A DNA stretch of 64,000 nt, from NCBI GenBank assembly GCA_963675135.1, contig OY776125.1:47398513-47462512 (forward strand), read 5' to 3'. The translations under genes and the position numbers were made by a program. The notes beneath the pieces were generated by a model. It was given only the letters and a program-made list of their open reading frames with translations. It was not told the DNA's origin and ran no database searches. The DNA is from Galeopsis tetrahit (taxonomy: Eukaryota; Streptophyta; Magnoliopsida; Lamiales; Lamiaceae). Below are positions 1 to 9,084 of this stretch, piece by piece; the first letter of the stretch is position 1; the number at the start of each line of letters is the position of its first letter.

Positions 1-2
1 AA

Positions 3-1208
3 ATGGATGTCAAGAGTGTCTTTCTGAATGGAGTCTTAAAAGAAGAAGTCTATGTGGAGCAACCACCAGGTTTTGAAGTTGGAAACCAAGTTTACAGACT
101 CAAGAAAGCTCTATATGGACTCAAACAAGCCCCTAGGGCTTGGTATGATACACTGTCACAATTCCTCTTGGATCATGGATTCACCAAGGGAACTGTGGAC
201 AGAACTCTCTTCAGAATCTCTGAAGGAGAGGACATCTTGCTTGTCCAAATTTATGTAGATGACATAATTTTTGGATCCCCTAATGAGAAGCTGTGTGAGA
301 AATTCTCCAAGCTCATGCAAAGCAAGTTTGAGATGTCTATGATGGGGTTGATGAATTTCTTTTTGGGTCTACAAGTCAAGCAAACAAAAGAAGGAATCTT
401 CATCAACCAAGCTAAGTACACCAGAGAGATGATCAAGAAATTTGGGTGTACATCAAGCAAGCCAGTGAGGATCCCAATGAACACAAATTGGAAGATGGAT
501 CCTGATGAGAGTGGTATTCCAACCAACTCTACTGAGTATAGAGGAATCATTGGATCACTCCTCTATCTCACTACCAGCAGACCTGACATTACCTTTGCAG
601 TAGGTGTTTGTGCAAGGTTTCAAGGAAATCCTAAGAAAAGCCACCTTGAGGCTGCAAAGAGGATTTTGAGGTACCTCAAAGGCACTGAGAATCTAGGCCT
701 TTGGTACCCTGCTGATGACAACATTGAGTTAACTGGCTACTCAGATGCTGATTATGGAGGATGCAGAATTGACAGAAAATCCACTTCAGGAACTTGTCAA
801 TTCTTAGGCAACAAACTCATATCTTGGTTTTCCAAGAAGCAAAACACAGTGGCTACCTCCACCACTGAAGCTGAATATGTTGCAGCTGGAAGTTGCTGTG
901 CTCAAATCCTTTGGCTTAGACAACAACTCAGAGACTACAAAGTCAACTCTACTGAAGTGCCAATTTTCTGTGATAACAATAGTGCCATTGCTATATCACA
1001 AAACCCTGTCTTGCACACTAGATGCAAACATGTGGACATCAAGCACCACTTCATTAGAGATCATGTGGAGAAGAAGGATATCAAGTTGGTGAAAATTCAC
1101 ACAGACCATCAAAAAGCTGATATACTAACTAAGCCACTTGCAGAGGCAAGGTTCCTGGAATTATCAGCAGAATTGGGACTTCTTGATCCAGGGAAGTTGG
1201 AAAAATGA
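3..1208 (+). CDS. Copia pol, reverse transcriptase C-terminal part and RNase H (partial)
   Basis: This is the 401-residue C-terminal end of a Ty1/copia polyprotein. It copies element RNA into DNA in the cytoplasmic particle. The first visible residues match the RT 'MDVKSxFLNG' block, so the true start lies upstream of the window. The catalytic YVDD motif is at residues 84-87, followed by the FFLGLQV and YRGIIGSLLYL blocks. RNase H follows, with SDADYGG near residue 246, a TTEAEY block, CDNNSAIAISQNP, a KHVDIKHHFIRD block and ADILTKPL near the end. No frameshift or stop is visible. The ORF ends at TGA 1206-1208, and the same frame stays open for 67 more codons. The 'IYVDDIIFGSPN' context is typical of Sireviruses. 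Confidence 0.93.
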   Translation: MDVKSVFLNGVLKEEVYVEQPPGFEVGNQVYRLKKALYGLKQAPRAWYDTLSQFLLDHGFTKGTVDRTLFRISEGEDILLVQIYVDDIIFGSPNEKLCEKFSKLMQSKFEMSMMGLMNFFLGLQVKQTKEGIFINQAKYTREMIKKFGCTSSKPVRIPMNTNWKMDPDESGIPTNSTEYRGIIGSLLYLTTSRPDITFAVGVCARFQGNPKKSHLEAAKRILRYLKGTENLGLWYPADDNIELTGYSDADYGGCRIDRKSTSGTCQFLGNKLISWFSKKQNTVATSTTEAEYVAAGSCCAQILWLRQQLRDYKVNSTEVPIFCDNNSAIAISQNPVLHTRCKHVDIKHHFIRDHVEKKDIKLVKIHTDHQKADILTKPLAEARFLELSAELGLLDPGKLEK

Positions 1209-1901
1209 GTCCAAGGAGGTTCATTGGTTGAGGGGGAAAATAAACTCAAACTTCAGCAGACTTGGTCAAGTCTACTGAAAATCAGAAATATGACCTTACC
1301 TCTTCAGGACACTTGTCCATTGACATTCAGAACCTTTGTCCACATCACTTCAGGACACTTGTCCAAGTGGGGTCAGATAAGTTGTCCCAGCTATCAAACC
1401 AAATCTTGGTAGGATAAGCACCTATTTTTGGTGATTAATACCTACTTCGAAATCTGTCCCATTGAAATACAGTTTTCACCTTTCTGGGATTTAATTTGTC
1501 TCCCACCCAAAAGGTCACTTTCCATGCATTAAATGCCAAGATTTAACTCCTGTTTGCATTAAACTTTTTGGGACATGATCTATCTCGAAAAACCCCCAGC
1601 CTTAAACAAACATTAAAAACCACCCACGTTTTGAATAAAACAGTTATTTCACTGTTACATTGATTTTTGACCATTGGATCAAAAATGGACAACTCCCCTG
1701 AAATCAATCCTAGCCGTCCATTTTGGATTTCCATTTTTGCTCACCTTTGAATTGTTTCAAGACCTTACCAACTCATTGACAAACATTCTTTTTAGAATAT
1801 TCACAAGTCTTAAGATCCCCACAAACACTTCTTCCCCAAGTATTCGAAACCCTAACTCAAATTTTCTTCAAACTCTTTCAAAGCTCTCTCTGCAAATTTC
1901 A
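1209..1901 (+). other. pol to env-position spacer and leader
   Basis: This is non-coding element sequence between pol and the env-position ORF. The pol frame reopens after TGA but closes at TAG 1410. A 17-base phrase, TTCAGGACACTTGTCCA-like, occurs twice at about 1306 and 1347. The stretch at about 1680-1900 is pyrimidine-rich and reads like a plant mRNA leader, with 'CGAAACCCTAA' and CTCTCTCTGC shortly before ATG 1902. That could mean a separate subgenomic transcript for the downstream ORF, which is inference. Confidence 0.5.
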
Positions 1902-3257
1902 ATGGCCCCCAAAGTTAGACCTGAGATGCTTGTTGATTTCTCTAACAAGGATCTAGACCTGGATTTTGCCTACCTAAGCAACAAAAACAATCTTCACTTT
2001 GAGCCAATAGTCTCCTTTGAAAGTGAAGATCTTGAGATTACTCCAACCCTGAGGTGGTTGAGAAGAGCTGGTCTTCAAAAGTTCTTGGAAGAAAGGCCAA
2101 GTTCCTGCTTGGAAAGCTACATGGCAGAATTTTTTGCCTTCCTCAAATGGAGAGGCAAAACTGAAGATGGTGAAGTATCAACCAGATTATCTTACACTGC
2201 AGAAGGAGAGGAAGAAGAGAGATTTCATAGAGTGAAATTCTCTTCAGAAGATCTGGAAGGAGCTTTTGGATTGCCTCATGAGGGAAGGAATCCAGAAGTT
2301 TATGGTACTGGCCATGAAGATGAGATAGCCCAAGAATGGCTATTAGTTCCAGGCCCTCTCTCCTCAACTCAAAACAAGAAGACTCTCAAGCCAGAGTTTC
2401 TCAACCTTTTTGAGGTAGTTGCTAAGAGCCTCTTAAGCAACACTGGAAGCTTAGAGCAGGTCAGCCATCCAAGGATCAGAATCATGGCTGCCATTATTGA
2501 TGCCAGTGATAAGGGCATTAAGTTTGATTGGAGGACCTTCATCATGTCTGAGATGATGAAGGAGAAGGCAAAATTCAAGGTGAAAACCCACAATAAGGTG
2601 GTGCTAGAAGGGAAAATCAAGTATTGCACCAGGGCAAGCTTGTTGATTGAGAAGTTTTCCCACTATTCTCAAATGCAGACCTTTGCAAAGCCCCTCCCAG
2701 CCCAGAAGATCGTGTTCAGAAAGTTGAGCAAGAAAACTGAACAGAGAAGGATGCTCATGGCCAAACCTGCTGAAGAACAGGAGGAAGAGAAGCCTAAGAT
2801 GAAAAAGAGAACAAAGGCCAGGGTTGTCAAAACAAGAAAGAGGTCTCAATTGCCTTCAAGAGAAGCCTCAGGAGCATCAGCTGAAGTTGATGCAGTGGCA
2901 GAAGAAGGAGTGAGTGTGCCTTCTGACCACTCAGAAGAGTTGAGGAGGAAGTACAATGAGACTAGGCAAAAGAAGAAGGGTGATAAGAGAATCAGGGAAG
3001 TTGTCCCTGAGAAGGAAGGAAGTGGAAGCAGTAGGGCCAGCAAGAGAAGGGCCAAACCTACTGAGAAGGTGTTGGAGCTTCAGGAAGAAAGGTCCCTACA
3101 AATTGCTCTAAGGGAGAGCAGAGCTGAAAGCAGGACCAAATCCATGTCAAGGACTAATTCATCTGGTTCTGGAACTCCAGAATCCAAAGTCCCTGAAGGT
3201 CAACCTATAGAGGTCAACCTCCCTGAAACTCAGAACCTTGAGCCCAACTCCCCTTAA
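1902..3257 (+). CDS. Sirevirus env-position ORF, N-terminal part
   Basis: This ORF is open from 1674, but ATG 1902 is preferred because it starts the conserved-looking acidic and globular region and follows leader-like sequence. It encodes about 451 residues. The first 240 or so look globular (the motifs AFGLPHEGRNPEVYG and FDWRTFIMSEMM are present) and resemble the putative plant transposon protein domain found in retrotransposon ORFs; that family match is inference. A lysine- and arginine-rich, low-complexity tail follows. A UIM-like segment, EERSLQIALRESRAES, lies near 3080-3129. The ORF ends at TAA 3255-3257, and the downstream ORF is in the same frame, so this is probably one protein broken by a stop. 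No signal peptide or hydrophobic membrane segment is visible. Confidence 0.7.
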   Translation: MAPKVRPEMLVDFSNKDLDLDFAYLSNKNNLHFEPIVSFESEDLEITPTLRWLRRAGLQKFLEERPSSCLESYMAEFFAFLKWRGKTEDGEVSTRLSYTAEGEEEERFHRVKFSSEDLEGAFGLPHEGRNPEVYGTGHEDEIAQEWLLVPGPLSSTQNKKTLKPEFLNLFEVVAKSLLSNTGSLEQVSHPRIRIMAAIIDASDKGIKFDWRTFIMSEMMKEKAKFKVKTHNKVVLEGKIKYCTRASLLIEKFSHYSQMQTFAKPLPAQKIVFRKLSKKTEQRRMLMAKPAEEQEEEKPKMKKRTKARVVKTRKRSQLPSREASGASAEVDAVAEEGVSVPSDHSEELRRKYNETRQKKKGDKRIREVVPEKEGSGSSRASKRRAKPTEKVLELQEERSLQIALRESRAESRTKSMSRTNSSGSGTPESKVPEGQPIEVNLPETQNLEPNSP

Positions 3258-3329
3258 ACCCATATTACCCCTTCCAACCAACCCATTACCCCCGTAAACC
3301 TCACAAAGAGATACTCTCCTGAGGGAAGT

Positions 3330-6300
3330 GTGCAGAGAAGTATGATAGATGTGCTAGCTGACATAGCTATAGATGAGACAAGGTTACAATCTCCCCTTGA
3401 CTCATCTATGCTCAATTATTCAAAACTTTTAGAAGCTGCACTCTTTACCCCAACTCCCTTGAGCAAAGCCCCTTCAGATCCATTGCTCTCAAAAGCAACT
3501 GAAGATCCTTCTACTATACCCAACTCATCTGAAGCCAACATTCCTGAACTTAACCTGCCTGAAGCCACATTAGGAGAACCCAAAGCCAACTCCCCTATAA
3601 CCCAAAATCCCCATTCAAGTGGAGATGAGGAGGAGTATACTTATGAAAGTATGCTCAGAGGAGGAGCCAAGGCTACTGTGGACAGTCTGTACCCACAACT
3701 TGCTGAATTTCCAAGAATTCAGAAGGCCTTTCATGATTTAAGGATGCTTGTTGATGTGAAAGACAAATCTATGATGGAGATATCACAAGTCATCCAAGAT
3801 AAGGGTGCAAACTGGTGGCAAATAGAGGAAAACAGATTGCTACACTTTGCTGGAGTTTCAAAGATAAGATTTCTCATTGATGAGGAGATTTTTGCAAAGC
3901 TAGTAGCTGACAAGATTGAGGAGGAGAAAGAAAGAAAAGCCAAGGGAATCAAACACCCTGACAGTAGCTCCAATGATGATGATTCCCCTGATGATCCCTC
4001 AAATCCTTCAAATCCCAACCCTCCTAAAACCCCTCAAGCCAATCTCCCTGAATCCCTTCAACCCAAGTCTTCTATAGCAGACAGACTTTCAAACCCTCCT
4101 AAAACCTATCACAGGAAAGGCTCTGTATCTTCAGAGGTGTTGACCAAGGGTGGTAACACAACCAAAGACACATCTGCCAATGAAGGTTCTTCTGAACCCA
4201 AGGCACAGCCTAAAGATGTGGAGGTTCCTTCTCAAGAGGCTAGTTTGATTAAGGCCTATTCAGTGTCAGAAGAGTTGGACACTGATCAGCCCTTAATCAT
4301 TCAGGATGACTCAGTGGCTGTTGATATAAGCACTGTGATCTCCCCACAACTGCCATCTTTGAACCCTGTTGAGGGTGAAGATGCTGCAGGTTTAGGAGAA
4401 GGAGTTGAAAAGGAAAGTAGTTTTGAAAAATCAGAGGGAGTTATGGATGATAGAGAGGTAGTTATCACTAAGATTGTGAGTGTACCAACATATGAGGGTG
4501 GTATAAGTGAGGAAGGACAGGTTATTCTTGAAGTCAAATCTGAACTTCAAGAATCCCTTGATGAGAGGAGGCCTGTTCCTTTAAGTGAGGAAATCTTTAG
4601 TGAAGAAAGAAAAGAAATAGTTGAAAATGAGGAGAAGACTGCTGATGTATCAGAGTCTTATGAAAAAGAAAATGAGGGAGATAAGTGTGTTTTTACTGAT
4701 GCGTTTGATTTGTCTGATATTGCAGGGATAAGCTTTGAACAAATCTTTGCAGATGATTTCTTGACAGATGCTCCCATCCAAGTTGACACTGGATCAGCAC
4801 AAGCCCTGCTTGGGATGCAATCAGAGAAGTTGGATTCCTTGGCTGAACAAGTTCAAACAGCTCATGCAGAAACTTCTGGAGCATTAGATGAGCATGGAAG
4901 AACTCTAGCTTCTGTTGAAATGAGATTAACTGGCTCTGAAGATGTGGTTTTACCCACAATGGAAGCAAGAATTGAAGGAGTAGAATCTGGTCTTCAAACC
5001 ATCTCTACTGCAGTTCACAAAGCCCAAGTCAGTATGGAAAACATCTCAAAGGAGGTCAAGAAGGATCAAAAGATGCTGAGAGATAACCATAATGCAAATG
5101 TTCAAGCTATCAGACTGACAATAAAGCAAGCTCTTGGCAAGAAGTCAGCCCTGCAAAAGAAAAGAGTTGAAGAGCAAAGGCTAGCTATGGTCAAAGCAGC
5201 CTCAGAAAAGTTTTCCCAAGAAGTGTTGGCCAACATTGCTGAAGGTGCAGTGGCCAACCTCACTGAGCTCCTGAAAACCAACTTGGATGCATCTCTTAAG
5301 GCAACCATGGAGGAGGTTGTCCAACAGAAAATGAAGCCTGTTCTTGCTTTTCTCAGCCTGAGCAATGACAAGATGCAAAATATACATGATGAGAATGTAT
5401 ATCTGTTGGAAGAAATGAAGTCTCTAACCCAAGCCCAGTCCTTATTGGCATCTACTATGAGTGAACTGAAGCCAGAATGTTTTGATGCTGCCAAAAAGGG
5501 GGAAAGGGAAAGAGCAAGGGCAAAAGGTGCCTTAGTGATTGGGAGTCCAGTGAAAGGGAAGGACAAAGTCCCTGAAGGAAAGGGAAAAGAGCCAGCAGTG
5601 CTGAACTTGGAAGAATTGGATGAAGAGGAGCAGTTAGCATTGGCATTGAAGAACTCAATGGCCTCAGCTCAAGAGGAAAGAGTGAGACTACAACAAAGAC
5701 CAGGTGGTGAAGTTTCAGGTTTGGACAAGGATGCTAAAGGTGTCCAAACTAGAGGAAAGATCAAGAAGGCCCAAGGAAAGAAGAGACAAGTTGAGAAATT
5801 CACTGACTTCCCCAATAGCCTTGATCTTCCACCTGAATTCAGAGTTGTTGATAATGAGCCTACATCCAAGAAAGCCAAAACTGCTGAAGAGCCCAAAGCT
5901 ACTGAACAGGACAAGTCTTCTGAATCTGGCAAATCTACTGAAGGTCCCAAGTCCACTGAAGACATTGAAGAATTATTTGCTGAAGGATTTGGACCTGAAC
6001 CAAAAAGGAAGACAACAGTCCTAGCCCATGATCCATCAAAGCTGTTTCATGAAGGGTATGGCAAAGACCCTGAAACACAACAGAAACTGGCCATGATAAG
6101 GGCACAAGAGAAAATGGACTTGATGGAAGAAGCCAACAGAGCAAGAGATGAGAGAAGAGCAAACTTTCAGAAACCAAGAAGGAGGAGAGCAACTTACAGC
6201 AAGATGAAGCCTCAGCTTCTAATCCCAATGGACACCAAATATCCACACTTGGATAAATGGGTGCCAATTCAGCTGAATGACACACGGGAAGAAGCCAAAA

Positions 6301-6647
6301 GGGAGTTTGTCTATGACTATTATGTCATTGACAGATGGAATGGAGGAGATGCAAACTCTGCCTTCACTGAGTTCATGCTAGAATACTACAGAGAGTTGTA
6401 TCAACAACTACTTGCAGCTGCTGACATTGCAAGAACTGAACTCAATGCTCCCAAGCCTATCATCTATATGCCTCCAAAGCTTGAAGGATGGATTGACCAA
6501 GCAAGGATCCTAAGGGAGTTCACAGAAATTCTGAAGCTGAACAAGATGACCCTTGGACCTAAAGGAACCAACCAGGAAGCCATGGCACTCAAGAGGAGAG
6601 TGTGGGCACAATATGGGATGCTGCCACCTCCTGAGGATGATCTTTGA
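3330..6647 (+). CDS. Sirevirus env-position ORF, C-terminal part
   Basis: This ORF encodes 1105 residues in the same frame as the ORF ending at 3257; the frame is open from 3258, so the intact ancestor would be about 1580 codons from ATG 1902. Residues 1-480 or so are acidic and rich in Pro, Ser and Glu, with recurring NLPE and NSP phrases. Residues about 495-713 are heptad-like, charged and almost proline-free, which suggests a long coiled coil. A UIM-like segment, DEEEQLALALKNSMASAQ, lies near residues 764-781. Lys-rich and TEEPKATE-type repeats follow. A more ordered C-terminus of about 180 residues contains KYPHLDKWVPIQL and FTEFMLEYYRELYQQLL. No transmembrane segment or furin-like site is visible, so 'envelope' is a positional name only. 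Function is unknown. Confidence 0.72.
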   Translation: MQRSMIDVLADIAIDETRLQSPLDSSMLNYSKLLEAALFTPTPLSKAPSDPLLSKATEDPSTIPNSSEANIPELNLPEATLGEPKANSPITQNPHSSGDEEEYTYESMLRGGAKATVDSLYPQLAEFPRIQKAFHDLRMLVDVKDKSMMEISQVIQDKGANWWQIEENRLLHFAGVSKIRFLIDEEIFAKLVADKIEEEKERKAKGIKHPDSSSNDDDSPDDPSNPSNPNPPKTPQANLPESLQPKSSIADRLSNPPKTYHRKGSVSSEVLTKGGNTTKDTSANEGSSEPKAQPKDVEVPSQEASLIKAYSVSEELDTDQPLIIQDDSVAVDISTVISPQLPSLNPVEGEDAAGLGEGVEKESSFEKSEGVMDDREVVITKIVSVPTYEGGISEEGQVILEVKSELQESLDERRPVPLSEEIFSEERKEIVENEEKTADVSESYEKENEGDKCVFTDAFDLSDIAGISFEQIFADDFLTDAPIQVDTGSAQALLGMQSEKLDSLAEQVQTAHAETSGALDEHGRTLASVEMRLTGSEDVVLPTMEARIEGVESGLQTISTAVHKAQVSMENISKEVKKDQKMLRDNHNANVQAIRLTIKQALGKKSALQKKRVEEQRLAMVKAASEKFSQEVLANIAEGAVANLTELLKTNLDASLKATMEEVVQQKMKPVLAFLSLSNDKMQNIHDENVYLLEEMKSLTQAQSLLASTMSELKPECFDAAKKGERERARAKGALVIGSPVKGKDKVPEGKGKEPAVLNLEELDEEEQLALALKNSMASAQEERVRLQQRPGGEVSGLDKDAKGVQTRGKIKKAQGKKRQVEKFTDFPNSLDLPPEFRVVDNEPTSKKAKTAEEPKATEQDKSSESGKSTEGPKSTEDIEELFAEGFGPEPKRKTTVLAHDPSKLFHEGYGKDPETQQKLAMIRAQEKMDLMEEANRARDERRANFQKPRRRRATYSKMKPQLLIPMDTKYPHLDKWVPIQLNDTREEAKREFVYDYYVIDRWNGGDANSAFTEFMLEYYRELYQQLLAAADIARTELNAPKPIIYMPPKLEGWIDQARILREFTEILKLNKMTLGPKGTNQEAMALKRRVWAQYGMLPPPEDDL

Positions 6648-7204
6648 ATGGCTAAGTCTTCTGACTTTTTCTGGGTGAAAAATTGTCTTATCTGAAGATA
6701 TTTTTGCTATGTGGTCAAAACTGCTGAAAGTGGACAAGCCTGCTGATATGTGCACTGACATGCTGTTTGCTCTAAAATGATTTGCTCTGATACAAGAATT
6801 GATGCATTCTACTTTGCTATCTGGAATATCTTGTATTAGTTAGCTCTAGGTGTTAGATCTCTGATACCTGAAATAGTCTATTTTGCTCTGATCTTATGTT
6901 TAGTATATCTTGATTTGTAATGATTCCATGCTCTGATAAGTTATCTTCAACTATCAACATGCTTGTAATGATTCTCTTTATGAATGATAGTTGAACTACT
7001 TTTGAATCGAGATACATGACTACAAGTAATCTCTCTATGCCTATCTTGAAACCTACTTGCAACAGAAACAGTGAATACACTAACACATTATCTTTTCAGG
7101 AATATTGACCTTAGTCATGTCTTCTGAAGATACATGTAATAGGTGTAAACAAGTCACTTTTGCTTAGATTGTGTAGGTTTTGGCATCATCAAAAAGGGGG
7201 AAAT
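6648..7204 (+). other. Sirevirus 3' untranslated region and polypurine tract
   Basis: No coding sequence is visible. The stretch is rich in 'CTCTGAT' and 'CTGCTGA' words. The polypurine tract AAAAAGGGGGAAAT at 7191-7204 sits directly against the LTR start TGTTGGG. It is the expected plus-strand primer for this element class. Confidence 0.75.
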
Positions 7205-7469
7205 TGTTGGGAATAAAATGATACATGTTTTGATTAAATACCAAAACCCCCTGAGACATGCCTAGTCAATTGATAATGTTCTAAGAATGTTAGAACACAT
7301 AGCACAAGGCTAGATGAGAAGCTGAAATGTTAGGCAGCTCTTAGACAATTAGATGCACAATTGAGGGGGAACCTATGCTTTGAAGATGATCAAGATCAAG
7401 TCCCCTCAAGGCTCAAATTCTGGAACAATCACTTAAGGACAAGGACACTCTATAAAAACCAAATGCTCT

Positions 7470-7720
7470 GATCAGGAGAGTTGTCCAGAGAAGATGTTCA
7501 TATGCAAGAACAAGTGAGTAGAGCTCAAAAGGACAAATCCAATATGATGCTCTGATCAGGAGAGTTGTCCAGAGAAGTTGTCCACATGTTAGAGTGATAA
7601 AATCAAAAGGACAAGCCAAATAAATCTGATCAGGAGAGTTGTCCAGAGAAACCAACTCTATGTAAAAAGTGCTCTGATGCTAAAAGACTAAATATGATGA
7701 TCAGAAGAGTTGTCCAGAAG
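7470..7720 (+). repeat. tandem repeat in Sirevirus LTR U3
   Basis: The phrase GATCAGGAGAGTTGTCCAGA recurs at about 7470, 7554, 7628 and 7699 (the last copy diverged), at 71-84 bp spacing. It lies upstream of the TATA box, so it could act as an enhancer-like array; that role is inference. Confidence 0.8.
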
Positions 7721-8175
7721 AGTTGTCTCAGCATGATTGAATCAGAACAGATGTTCTAAAGGTTGAAGGTCAACTATGCTGAAGAGAAAGAGACAACCAC
7801 ACCCTAAAGATCACCAAAGAAACAAGCCAAGATCACTTTGAAGTGAGATAAAGGGAAAAGGCCAAGTCATCTGAAGAAGAGCAAGCCAACCTTGATGAAA
7901 GGCAAAACTGCTGATAGTGATAAGAAGAGTTGTCCAGTTGATAAGGAATATTGTCCTATCATTGGATCAACCTTCAGAAGCCATGTCCAAGTCCTAACAA
8001 AAAGTCAAACATTGGGAAAAGTGCTGGAGAATAAAGACAAAGTCTTACAAGCCGTTTATTACCCAAATGAGGACATGTCACTATCAAGAATCTGTCTTCC
8101 AGTTTGAAGAACTCAAGGAAGACATTTATAGCAATTTGGGGTTGCCTCTCCAACGGGCAAATCCTCCATTTTGTC

Positions 8176-8183
8176 TATAAATA
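8176..8183 (+). promoter_or_regulatory. TATA box of Sirevirus LTR
   Basis: TATAAATA lies within the LTR and is conserved in the inverted LTR copy (37437-37444). It is the likely core promoter of the element. Confidence 0.65.
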
Positions 8184-9027
8184 CAGAAGTGTGAAGACCA
8201 TTTGAAGGCACCTCAACCTTGACAAGAATATCCAACTATCCTACAAGTTGACAAATGCTCTTAAAGCCTTCAAAGAGACTATCTTAGTCTTTATACACTT
8301 CTTCTAAGCTGAACTCATTGTATATTCATACACAAGCTTAGAGAGATATCCTATCCTTATACACTGATCTCCATTGTAAAGGATATCTCATTAGTTGGAA
8401 CCTTACTTCAATCCTTACCCCTTTCAAGTGAGAAAGTGAGAAGGTTGTAGTAATAGAAGTGGTAGGAGCTGACTGTTGAGAGAAGAACAGTTCAGTTCTG
8501 AGTTGAGAAGAGGGTACTAGGACTCTAGACATCCTAGGGATCAATTCACCAAGGAGTGGTGTTCTTGATCAAGTGCACCTTGGCACTATAAAACAAGTTA
8601 ATTCCAAGAGTGAAGGAATTATCCTGTTAAATCAGGGAAAGTGGATGTAGGAGCTTGAGTCTCTGAACCACTATAAACTCTTGTGTTGATTTACTTTACA
8701 AATACTTACATTCATTCAACACTGCACACAAAACTGATCTTTCAAAGATACATATTCAAAGACTGTGCAAAACTGATTTGGACAAGTTCCCTGAAGCTTA
8801 ACTGAACTGTTTTTTGGATTGAGAAAGTGATTTCAGAAATTTAAAGGAGTCTAAACTTAAAGGGCCAACCACTATTCCGCACATATAACTCCCCTAGATA
8901 GTTATTCAACTAAGTACTCAATAGTACTTAGTAGTTTGTTTATCTTAGAAGAGTTAATCTTCTTCAGCAGAGTTGTCCAGACAACCTTGCTGAACTCTGG
9001 TTTGATCAAAGTTGAGAAGAATTGCAT

Positions 9028-9060
9028 ACAAGTGTATCCCCCCCCCCCCCATACACTTGT
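9028..9060 (+). repeat. poly-C hairpin near the LTR end
   Basis: The perfect 10-base arms ACAAGTGTAT and ATACACTTGT flank a run of 13 C. The inverted LTR copy at 36577-36607 has the same arms around 12 G on the plus strand (12 C in element orientation), with one extra base. Confidence 0.85.
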
Positions 9061-9084
9061 CATATACTCCTTTCTGGACCAACA

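Larger units (their letters stand above)
1..9084 (+). mobile_element. Sirevirus-type Ty1/copia retrotransposon (3' part)
   Basis: The order pol C-terminus, long env-position ORF, purine tract and long LTR is the layout of plant Sireviruses. The 5' LTR, gag, protease, integrase and the first part of RT lie outside the window, so no target-site duplication can be tested. The 3' LTR runs from TGTTGGGA to CCAACA. A second LTR of the same family lies inverted at 36551-38286, so the family is present in at least two copies here. The intact pol end suggests a fairly young insertion, but one in-frame stop splits the env-position ORF. Confidence 0.88.
7205..9084 (+). repeat. 3' LTR of the Sirevirus element
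   Basis: The LTR begins TGTTGGGAAT after the polypurine tract and ends GGACCAACA, so the ends form a TGTTGG/CCAACA inverted repeat. Its right edge is fixed by comparison with the inverted copy at 36551-38286: homology stops exactly after CCAACA in both. The length is 1880 bp. It contains a TATA box at 8176, a four-unit tandem repeat at 7470-7720 and a terminal poly-C hairpin. Confidence 0.9.

Noticed and set aside
1206..1410. Programmed readthrough from pol into the env-position ORF
   Set aside because: The frame reopens after TGA but closes at TAG 1410 and does not reach ATG 1902. The known SIRE1 leaky-stop context is not seen.
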